DNA from: Bacillota bacterium
Lineage (GTDB): Bacteria > Bacillota > Clostridia > Lachnospirales > Lachnospiraceae
Direction of reading: 5' to 3'
DNA length: 14,344 nt
Assembly (NCBI GenBank): GCA_023392995.1
Contig: JAEWMZ010000038.1
Location: 1-14,344 of the forward strand
Positions 1-5,904 of this stretch are shown one piece after another. The translations under genes and the position numbers were made by a program. Below the pieces are notes generated by a model. It searched no databases and was not told where the DNA came from. It was given only the letters and a program-made list of their open reading frames with translations. Position 1 is the stretch's first letter, and the number at the start of each line of letters is the position of its first letter.

Positions 1-13
1 TTGATTGTGGTGA

Positions 14-187
14 TCTTATTATACCAAGGATTGGTGCTATTTTCATGTCAATGCACCGATTTATAAAGTTGTTTTACCTGATTTATCAGGGGTTACATCT
101 ACCGTTACTGGTGGGAAAGTTGAGTTACATAATATGTCAATCCAACCAGTTAATATCTACATTTCATTCTTTAAATACTTGTCTTAA
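14..187 (+). pseudogene. Possible 3' remnant of an unidentified reading frame
   Basis: Frame 2 is open from base 14 to a TAA at 185-187. It encodes about 57 residues whose composition looks protein-like: a charged and aliphatic stretch with KVVLPDLSG and GGKVELHN. There are stops just upstream in the same frame (2-4 and 11-13), no start codon with a ribosome binding site, and the window edge cuts the context. Frame 3 is also open here (3-197), which weakens the case. I do not recognise the family. It could be the broken tail of a gene lying to the left, or chance. Confidence 0.2.
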
Positions 188-365
188 GGATTTGTGAGAC
201 AGTGTTATGCTCCACTGCATAATGCAGTTATCCTATAAATCTGATCTATCCCAGTTAAAGTGTACCAAAAGGTTCTTATTACCTATAAATAAACTACTCC
301 CCATAAATTAGATTTTAAGGTCTAACTTATGGGGAGCAGTTTATGTTTGATTAGCAATCCTTCCT
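188..365. other. Intergenic region with a short palindrome and a long hairpin
   Basis: No gene is visible. Bases 214-228 form an odd-length dyad (ACTGCAT, A, ATGCAGT), which could be a protein site or a small hairpin. The rest is AT-rich and leads into the terminator hairpin at 290-343. Confidence 0.5.
290..343 (-). terminator. Terminator of the acetyltransferase-hydrolase unit
   Basis: Two 23-base arms (290-312 and 321-343) are inverted copies with two differences, separated by an 8-base loop. In the minus-strand transcript both differences become G-U wobbles, so the hairpin is continuous there, while the + transcript would have two A-C mismatches. It starts about 20 bases past the stop codon of the hydrolase gene and is followed on the minus strand by a T-rich run (TTTATTTATA). 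That makes it the likely intrinsic terminator of the minus-strand unit. Confidence 0.8.
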
Positions 366-1325
366 TTATTTTAAATGTGCCGATATAAACTCTTTTGTCA
401 TTTCTGCAATCGTATCAGCATTTTCCCAATGCAGATAATGCCCTCCACTAAGAATTTCAATCTTTTGTACAGCAGCATTAGAAATCACTTCCTCATGAAG
501 AGGTAACCATTCATTTTCAGTGTCCACGGTATCTTTCGATAAAAATAACAGCACAGGTAAATCCTTTGGATATTTGACATCATATAATTCTTTCGTATTT
601 GTATTTACCATATTCATCTCATTGATCACAGAGATATTAGCATTGTTCCAAACTGTTGCCATTTTCTTCAATTTAACCTGTTCAGCAGAATAATAATTAT
701 TTTTGTTCATACCATCGTCAGCACTTGGTGAAAGGTAGGAAAGATCTCTTAAAATTCCTAACGTGTTAAGTAATTCCAAGCTTGGGGACATATCTGCATT
801 TTTATTGATTTTTGTTTGATTGGGTACAGACTCATCAATTCCAATGATTGCTTCCACCTCATTAGGATAATTTTCTGCGTAGTACATCGAATATATGCCC
901 GATATGGAGTGGGGCATCAAAATATATGGTCCAGGAATATCTAATTCTTTCAGTGCTGTTCTAATTTCATTTACAAAATTCTCATTCGAACGCTCTTTTT
1001 TTGTTGTATCGCTAAAACCGTATCCAAAGTATTCAAGAATTACAACTTTATAATCTGCGCTCAATCTTTCTGCCAGGGGCATAAAATCTGCAATTGGTGA
1101 AGCGGTTCCTAAGCCGCTTAGTAACACGATTGTTTTTTCTCCTGAGCCGGTCACATACGCTTGCATTTTCTTACCATCTACTTTTATCGTCTGCCCGATT
1201 TTATTTTCCTTCTTTTCAATTGTTCTCAGCGTGTTATGCGCTACTGCTGAGATGACTAGCAACCCAACGATAATTCCCAACATCCATAGTAATATCTTAC
1301 CGATTACTTTCAGTATTTTTTTCAT
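366..1325 (-). CDS. Membrane-anchored alpha/beta hydrolase
   Basis: 319 residues. A basic N-terminus followed by a hydrophobic stretch at about residues 8-29 looks like an uncleaved signal anchor, placing the catalytic domain outside the membrane. The rest is an alpha/beta-hydrolase fold. Residues LLSGLG (68-73) form the oxyanion-side loop, and the nucleophile elbow is P-H-S-I-S-G with Ser140. The catalytic His is His296 in SGGHYLHWE, and the acid probably lies in the KDTVD segment shortly before. The elbow has Pro and Ser where most relatives have Gly. The start is an ATG with a GGAGGA site 7 bases upstream. The gene lies 20 bases after the acetyltransferase gene, so the two are probably co-transcribed. 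The substrate cannot be told from sequence; esterase, lipase or haloperoxidase-like activities all occur in this fold. Confidence 0.85.
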   Translation of the reverse strand: MKKILKVIGKILLWMLGIIVGLLVISAVAHNTLRTIEKKENKIGQTIKVDGKKMQAYVTGSGEKTIVLLSGLGTASPIADFMPLAERLSADYKVVILEYFGYGFSDTTKKERSNENFVNEIRTALKELDIPGPYILMPHSISGIYSMYYAENYPNEVEAIIGIDESVPNQTKINKNADMSPSLELLNTLGILRDLSYLSPSADDGMNKNNYYSAEQVKLKKMATVWNNANISVINEMNMVNTNTKELYDVKYPKDLPVLLFLSKDTVDTENEWLPLHEEVISNAAVQKIEILSGGHYLHWENADTIAEMTKEFISAHLK

Positions 1326-1345
1326 CTACTTTTCCTCCATGCTTT

Positions 1346-1765
1346 TCATTTTCCTTGTTCTCGTAACATGCCATACTTATCCGGCGGCAAATACTCAAAC
1401 TGATACTTATGGTATAATAAATCTGCAGGACTATTGGCTATCAAACAGATATAACTATCTTCAAAGGTATTTTGTTCAAAGTAGTTATTAATTTCTTTCA
1501 TGATTTGATCTGCAAAACCTTTTCTTCGATGCTTTTCATCCACCATAATATCACTCACCACATAAGTGATTCCTCCATCCCCCACAACTCTTCCAAAGGC
1601 TATCAATTCTTCTTTTATATAAAGAGCTACGGTAAACAAAGAGTTTGCTATTGCTTTTCTGCTTCTTTCTAAGTCCTTATTCCCCATTCCCGAACGAAGT
1701 CTCAGGCTAACATAATCTTCTGCTTTCGGTTTTTCATAGCGCATCTTAACTTCATACTTTTCCAT
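1346..1765 (-). CDS. GNAT-family N-acetyltransferase
   Basis: 139 residues, the usual size of a single GNAT domain. The central acetyl-CoA-binding motif A is clear: beta strand VVSDIMV (69-75), then R-R-K-G-F-A at 80-85, matching the R/Q-x-x-G-x-G/A pyrophosphate loop, followed by helix DQIMKEINNYF. The C-terminal motif B region contains LYHKYQFEYL, the usual 'Y-x-k-x-GF' segment. Family members transfer acetyl groups from acetyl-CoA to amines of small molecules or proteins; the acceptor here is unknown. The ATG has a weak CGGAG site 8 bases upstream. It is the first gene of a two-gene unit with the hydrolase downstream. I found no convincing promoter in the AT-rich upstream stretch. Confidence 0.88.
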   Translation of the reverse strand: MEKYEVKMRYEKPKAEDYVSLRLRSGMGNKDLERSRKAIANSLFTVALYIKEELIAFGRVVGDGGITYVVSDIMVDEKHRRKGFADQIMKEINNYFEQNTFEDSYICLIANSPADLLYHKYQFEYLPPDKYGMLREQGK

Positions 1766-2012
1766 ATATTAATCTCCGTTTATTTAATTTTTATGGCAAA
1801 AAAGAATGTAAAACGAAAAGTAAGTGGCAATATAATTATGTTTCTTCACCTTATATTTCTTTATCCTTTCTTTCCTATACTATACCCCGACTGTTTCTCT
1901 TCGTTTCGCAGTTGCAATTGTATATCTCTATATTAATTTATCTAACACTATGTTACAATGGAAACAAATTGAATGTGTACCGGTACAGAAGTAGAGGAGA
2001 GGCGTGTGTGCT
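1766..2012. promoter_or_regulatory. Divergent promoter region of acetyltransferase and MocR regulator
   Basis: About 240 AT-rich bases between divergent genes. On the + strand a TACAAT -10 (1954-1959) has only a weak -35 (TATTAA, 1931-1936) at 17-base spacing. Transcription would start near 1966, just before a perfect palindrome (listed separately). No clear minus-strand promoter was found. Confidence 0.4.
1976..1987. promoter_or_regulatory. Perfect palindrome TGTACCGGTACA, candidate operator
   Basis: A 12-base perfect palindrome lies about 10-20 bases downstream of the inferred start of transcription and 25 bases before the ATG of the MocR gene. A dyad in this place would suit autoregulation by the winged-helix domain of the MocR protein. 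The position and symmetry are seen; the binder is inferred. Confidence 0.5.
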
Positions 2013-3356
2013 ATGTATAAATATTTATCATTATTAAATGATCTTGAAAACATGATTAAAAGTGATAGCTATAAACAAGGTGAAAAAATCCCTTCCATCC
2101 GCAGCTTATCTGCATTCTATCACTGTAATAAAAGTACTGTTATTCGTGCGTTGGCTGAATTGGAACAAAAGCATGTCATTTATTCCCTTCCCAAAAGCGG
2201 TTATTATGTTGTAACCTCCAAACCCGCATTAAGCCAAGGTATGAAACCTGTACTAGACTTTTCCTCTTCCTCTCCTGATCCTGCGGTTTTTCCCTATTTA
2301 GATTTTCAGCACTGCATCAATCAAGCTATTGATATCTATAAAAAGGATTTGTTTATCTATGGTACACCCAGGGGATTGCCTTCCCTAATCGATGTGGTTC
2401 AAAAACAGCTAACGAATTATCAGGTGTTCGCCAAGAAGCAAAATATATTTATAACCTCCGGGATTCAGCAGGCCTTATCCATCCTGGCCTTAATTCCTTT
2501 CCCAAATAACAAAAAGACGATCTTAATTGAGCAACCAGGTTATCATTTATTCATCGAAGCCTTGCAAGCACTGCAAGTGCCAGTACTTGGAATCAAAAGA
2601 AACAGTAAAGGAATTGATTTCGTTGAATTAGAGAGAATATTCCGAGAAGAAAACATTAAGTTTTTTTATACTATGCCTAGATATCATAATCCTCTTGGAA
2701 CGTCCTACGCTCAAGAAGAAAAAAAGGAAATTCTAGAACTGGCACAAAAATATAATGTATTTATTGTAGAAGACGATTACTTAGCCGATTTTGAACAAAA
2801 TCCAAAAGCTGACCCAATCTATGCCTACGATGATTTTACACATGTCATTTATTTAAAAAGCTATTCAAAAATCATCTTCCCTGGTTTAAGAGTCGGCATC
2901 GCCGTAATCCCCGATAAATTGATTGAAACCTTCAGCCAGTACAAAAGGATTCTTGATATAGACAGCTCTATGCTTTCTCAGGCAGCATTAGAAATCTATA
3001 TTAAGAATGGCATGTTTGAACGACATAAGGAAAAAATGAATGCAACTTATTTTTCGAGGGCAAATTCCTTAGTAGCTGCATTGGAAAACAAACAAAGAGA
3101 GTGTAATCAAAATAATTTTTCCTATACTCCTATAAAAAATATTGCTTTTCATACTTATATTGAATTGAAGGAACAACTATCCTGTGAAAAGGTTATTCAG
3201 CGTCTAAAAAGTAAGTCAATTATAGTCGATGGAGTAAATAATAATTACTTGCGCTCCTTCCCGGCAAGAGATTCGATAATAAAACTGAATATCTCAAATG
3301 TGGATGAGGAATCGATTGAAGCTGGTATTTCACAGATTGTGAACCAACTTTTCTAA
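2013..3356 (+). CDS. MocR-type transcriptional regulator (GntR winged helix plus aminotransferase fold)
   Basis: 447 residues from the ATG at 2013. A GTG three codons earlier (2004) is also open, but the GGAGAGG site at 1996-2002 is too close to it. Residues 1-70 are a GntR-type winged helix (KIPSIRSLSAFYHCNKSTVIRALAELE). From about residue 85 the protein is a fold-type I aminotransferase domain. It keeps the PLP-site landmarks: PRYHNPLG (Asn), VEDDYLADF (Asp and Tyr) and S-Y-S-K with the Schiff-base lysine at Lys286, so PLP is probably bound. MocR proteins usually act as ligand-sensing regulators, often for vitamin B6, amino acid or amine metabolism, not as free aminotransferases. The neighbours here (acetyltransferase upstream and divergent, MATE pump convergent) do not point to one target, and autoregulation at 1976-1987 is possible. 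Confidence 0.9.
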   Translation: MYKYLSLLNDLENMIKSDSYKQGEKIPSIRSLSAFYHCNKSTVIRALAELEQKHVIYSLPKSGYYVVTSKPALSQGMKPVLDFSSSSPDPAVFPYLDFQHCINQAIDIYKKDLFIYGTPRGLPSLIDVVQKQLTNYQVFAKKQNIFITSGIQQALSILALIPFPNNKKTILIEQPGYHLFIEALQALQVPVLGIKRNSKGIDFVELERIFREENIKFFYTMPRYHNPLGTSYAQEEKKEILELAQKYNVFIVEDDYLADFEQNPKADPIYAYDDFTHVIYLKSYSKIIFPGLRVGIAVIPDKLIETFSQYKRILDIDSSMLSQAALEIYIKNGMFERHKEKMNATYFSRANSLVAALENKQRECNQNNFSYTPIKNIAFHTYIELKEQLSCEKVIQRLKSKSIIVDGVNNNYLRSFPARDSIIKLNISNVDEESIEAGISQIVNQLF

Positions 3357-3381
3357 TTATATATCCTCCTGTAGATATTTC

Positions 3382-3414
3382 GAACAGTCCGCTTTCGAAG
3401 AAAATGGACTGTTC
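3382..3414. terminator. Hairpin between convergent genes, possible bidirectional terminator
   Basis: GAACAGTCC (3382-3390) and GGACTGTTC (3406-3414) are a perfect 9-base inverted repeat, with a further small CTT/AAG pairing in the loop. It sits in the 71-base gap between the MocR and MATE stop codons. Neither side has a real T-run, so it may be a weak terminator or an RNA end-protecting hairpin. Confidence 0.45.
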
Positions 3415-3427
3415 CGGTGACATAAAA

Positions 3428-4792
3428 CTACTCCCGAATAACCAACAAATGCTTTAATATCTTTTCTCTGATCCCAATCCAAAGAATGATTCCTACCACA
3501 GCTGTAATTCCTTCTGATACGGTCATCGCCCAAATAACACCATTTACGAAAAATAACCTATTTCCTATCATAAGAATTGGTATAAAAAGCAAACCGCGAA
3601 ATATTGACATTATTGTTGATTGAACAGCCGTTCCAAATGCCTGGAATATTCCTGTAAATATACCTGATAAAGCTGCAAAGACGGTAGAACAAATCTGTGC
3701 CAATAGTATTCGTTGCCCAATTTCAATCACTTTTGGATCAATGCTAAAGATTCCAATAACCTTTGATTTCAATGCAAGCAGGATTACTGCCATTACTATT
3801 ATAGTGCCAAGCATATACAAAATAGTTTTCTTAATAATCTCCATTAATCGCTTGTTGTTTTGTGCAGAATATGCATATGCAATCAACGGAACAATTCCCA
3901 TAGCAAAGCTCATACTAATAAAATCTATAATCTGAATGATTCTTTGGGAGATTCCAAATCCAGCCACAACACTATTCCCATAAATCATCGAGTAATTGTT
4001 ATATAATAGGCTTGTAATTACCATGAACCCATCTAGTAAAAATGCGGAAACACCAACTTTTAGAATATTCGCATAAATATTCTTACTAGGCTTAAAATCT
4101 TTCATTGATATACTCTGTACACTACTTTTTTTCTGAAGGTAATACATATACCATATCGATGATGTTACATTACCGAGAACTGTGGCTAAGGCAGCGCCCA
4201 TAACATTCATGTGAAGTCCAAAAATAAAAATCGGATCCAATATGATATTAACAACAACACCTGCAATCATACCAATCATTGATGCAGTAGCTGCTCCCTC
4301 GGCTCTAACCGCTTCTTCGAGAGATATACTGGCAATGACAAATGGTGAACCAAGAACATACCATAAGAGATAGTTCTTTGTGTATACAAATGTCTCTCCA
4401 TCAGCTCCTAACAAGCCCAAAATGGATGATAAAAATGGTAGACAGATTGCCATAAAAACAACACCCATAATCATTGATGACCATAAATTAATGGAACTGA
4501 CTTGTTTCGCACGGTCAATGTTCTTTTCACCTAAAAGTCGTGAAATGAATGTACCTGAGCCCACACCAAACAAATGTCCAAATGCCATAAGAACACAGGA
4601 AAACGGTAACGCCAATGTCACTGAAGCCATCATTGCCGTATTATTCAATTTTCCAATAAAATAGGCATCGGTAATATTATAAATTATTGTAGTAATAAAG
4701 CTTAACATCATCGGGATCACCATGTGCATAATAGCTTTTGTAACTGGTGCCTTCTCTAAATAATAAAGTGATTTTTGATCCATATTTTCCAT
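3428..4792 (-). CDS. MATE-family multidrug efflux transporter (MepA-like)
   Basis: 454 residues, the standard MATE length, with about 12 hydrophobic segments in two six-helix halves. The N-terminal helix pattern (VIPMMLSFITTIIYNITDAY, residues 25-44) and the following F-G-V-G-S-G-T-F-I-S-R-L-L-G-E signature with an ion/proton-site neighbourhood are typical of the bacterial NorM/DinF/MepA group. These pumps exchange Na+ or H+ for cationic drugs and dyes across the cytoplasmic membrane. The ATG start has AGGAGG 7 bases upstream (4800-4806). A MarR regulator gene lies 113 bases upstream on the same strand, as in the mepR-mepA arrangement of Staphylococcus, which supports a drug-export role. A terminator and a second hairpin sit in the gap. 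The exported compound is unknown. Confidence 0.93.
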   Translation of the reverse strand: MENMDQKSLYYLEKAPVTKAIMHMVIPMMLSFITTIIYNITDAYFIGKLNNTAMMASVTLALPFSCVLMAFGHLFGVGSGTFISRLLGEKNIDRAKQVSSINLWSSMIMGVVFMAICLPFLSSILGLLGADGETFVYTKNYLLWYVLGSPFVIASISLEEAVRAEGAATASMIGMIAGVVVNIILDPIFIFGLHMNVMGAALATVLGNVTSSIWYMYYLQKKSSVQSISMKDFKPSKNIYANILKVGVSAFLLDGFMVITSLLYNNYSMIYGNSVVAGFGISQRIIQIIDFISMSFAMGIVPLIAYAYSAQNNKRLMEIIKKTILYMLGTIIVMAVILLALKSKVIGIFSIDPKVIEIGQRILLAQICSTVFAALSGIFTGIFQAFGTAVQSTIMSIFRGLLFIPILMIGNRLFFVNGVIWAMTVSEGITAVVGIILWIGIREKILKHLLVIRE

Positions 4793-4813
4793 ATTAAAAC
4801 CTCCTTCTAACCC

Positions 4814-4837
4814 TTTTGCGCAAAAAATGGCGCAAAA
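4814..4837 (-). promoter_or_regulatory. Second hairpin in front of the MATE ribosome binding site
   Basis: In the minus-strand transcript TTTTGCGC (from 4837 to 4830) and GCGCAAAA (from 4821 to 4814) form a perfect 8-base stem with an 8-base loop, ending 7 bases before the AGGAGG site. Its 5' arm overlaps the T-run of the preceding terminator. It could also pair with GCGCAAA inside that terminator (4867-4873), giving alternative folds. Confidence 0.55.
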
Positions 4838-4880
4838 AAAATAAAGGCGCTGACTTTATAGGTCATTTGCGCAGCGCCTT
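4834..4880 (-). terminator. Intrinsic terminator between marR and the MATE gene
   Basis: In the minus-strand transcript AAGGCGCTG (4880-4872) pairs perfectly with CAGCGCCTT (4852-4844) around a 19-base loop, followed by TATTTTTTTT. This is a textbook Rho-independent terminator placed 25 bases after the MarR stop codon and before the pump gene. Pump expression would then need read-through or an unseen internal promoter. Confidence 0.8.
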
Positions 4881-4905
4881 CATATACTATGCTGCAAAAA
4901 ACTGA

Positions 4906-5529
4906 TTACTTGTGATCTGACTCTCCTTGTTGTCCGGAAGGACTCTCTCTATAAGAAGGGTTCTTTTCATGCCAAGAATCAAAATAATTTTCCACCGGTC
5001 TTCCACCTCCAAACCGAGGATCACCTAACCCATCGAACGGATTTCTACCTCTCATATGAATATCAAAGTTTGGCTCTGACTGTGCATCGACAACCTGTAA
5101 CTCTAATGTAGTAATAATTTTATCTAAATAATTGCTCATGTTTCGTTGTTCATCCTCATCTAAGCATTCAAACACCTTGTCAAAGCTAAATTCTTGTTCC
5201 GCTGATTCCGCTGTCGCTTCTTCTCCTTCTTTGGTCAGCTTGATATTTAAAACACGGCGGTCGGATTCCGAAGGTGTCCTGTTTATATATCCTTTTTTTT
5301 CAAGCTTTGTAAGAAGCTCACCCATCGACTGTGGTCTCATTTCAAGTAAATATGATAATTCTTTTTGGCTAATCTCTGGTTTCATCTTAAGAATGCTTAA
5401 AATCCTTCCCTGTCCCTTTCTTGGATCTCCCATCGGTCCAAAATTCATATGGTTTTGTTGGTGATACTTATGAAGCAACCACTCAACACGTGTCAACTGC
5501 ATAATTAAGTCAAATTTTTGTTCTTGCAT
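4906..5529 (-). CDS. MarR-family transcriptional regulator with Gly-rich C-terminal tail
   Basis: 207 residues from the ATG at 5529, chosen because GGGAGGA lies 6 bases before it; a TTG at 5553 and an ATG at 5535 are open but lie in or before that site. Residues 1-30 form the first dimer helix. About 40-100 hold the winged helix: recognition helix region RPQSMGELLTKLEKKGYI and wing ESDRRVLNIKLT. About 112-147 are the closing dimer helices. Residues 150-207 are an extra tail rich in Gly, Pro, Arg and acidic residues (NPFDGLGDPRFGGGRP), longer than the roughly 140-150 residues usual for MarR. The first helix region also has a similar GPMGDPRKG loop. The gene has its own promoter with three palindromes, and the MATE pump follows it, so it very likely represses both in response to a drug or toxic metabolite. 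Confidence 0.92.
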   Translation of the reverse strand: MQEQKFDLIMQLTRVEWLLHKYHQQNHMNFGPMGDPRKGQGRILSILKMKPEISQKELSYLLEMRPQSMGELLTKLEKKGYINRTPSESDRRVLNIKLTKEGEEATAESAEQEFSFDKVFECLDEDEQRNMSNYLDKIITTLELQVVDAQSEPNFDIHMRGRNPFDGLGDPRFGGGRPVENYFDSWHEKNPSYRESPSGQQGESDHK

Positions 5530-5560
5530 ATACATTCCTCCCTTATTGTTCAAAAATTAC

Positions 5561-5630
5561 AAAGGTACCTTATATACCCGATTATAAAGGTACCTTCTAT
5601 ATTTGTCAACACATTTCTAAAGGTACCTTT
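5561..5630. promoter_or_regulatory. Three identical AAGGTACCTT palindromes, MarR operators
   Basis: The perfect palindrome AAGGTACCTT occurs at 5562-5571, 5587-5596 and 5620-5629, each with extra flanking A or T (AAAGGTACCTT). Relative to the minus-strand promoter one copy lies just past the start of transcription, one fills the spacer next to the -10 box, and one lies just upstream of the -35 box. This is an ideal layout for repression by a dimeric regulator, most simply the adjacent MarR protein acting on its own gene. Center-to-center spacing is 25 and 33 bases. Confidence 0.85.
5581..5609 (-). promoter_or_regulatory. marR promoter, near consensus
   Basis: On the minus strand TTGACA (5609-5604) and TATAAT (5586-5581) are both perfect hexamers separated by exactly 17 bases. 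Transcription would start near 5574, about 45 bases before the ATG. The middle operator palindrome lies inside the spacer. Confidence 0.9.
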
Positions 5631-5810
5631 TTATTTTTATTTTTATTTTTGACTTTCCAACCAGCAATTTGCATTAATACTACCATGTACATGGCGTTTT
5701 TTTCGCATTGGTGCTTTACATCGAATATTCCACCCAATTGCACTTTTCTTTGTTTCTCCTCTAAAACATCAAATCCAAAGGATCAGAGTATCGAATTGTC
5801 TATTTTTTGC
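5631..5810. other. AT-rich intergenic stretch without a gene
   Basis: Between the upstream-most MarR operator and the reductase terminator there are T-rich runs and a 65-codon + strand frame (5649-5846). That frame has no ribosome binding site, a poor composition and runs into the terminator hairpin, so I do not call it. Nothing else is evident. Confidence 0.6.
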
Positions 5811-5868
5811 AAAAAAAGAAAGGACGCATTGCATTCTAACAATTAAGTTAGTTTTGCAACACGTCCTT
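5811..5868 (-). terminator. Strong intrinsic terminator of the reductase gene
   Basis: In the minus transcript AAGGACG (5868-5862) pairs with CGTCCTT (5826-5820). Inner stems are TGCAA/TTGCA and CTAAC/GTTAG, stacked with small internal loops. The stem is followed at once by TCTTTTTTT (5819-5811). It lies about 40 bases past the stop codon of the three-domain flavoprotein gene. Confidence 0.9.
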
Positions 5869-5873
5869 CCGGT

Positions 5874-5894
5874 ATAATAATAATAATAATAATA
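5874..5894. repeat. (ATA)7 trinucleotide microsatellite
   Basis: Seven perfect ATA units lie between the terminator and the reductase stop codon at 5905. A simple repeat of this kind is prone to slippage, but it is outside the coding sequence. Confidence 0.9.
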
Positions 5895-5904
5895 TATCCA
5901 ATTA

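Noticed and set aside
5649..5846. 65-codon + strand frame between the marR promoter and the reductase terminator
   Set aside because: No ribosome binding site, Cys/Ser/Asn-heavy composition, and its end runs through the terminator hairpin of the opposite strand.
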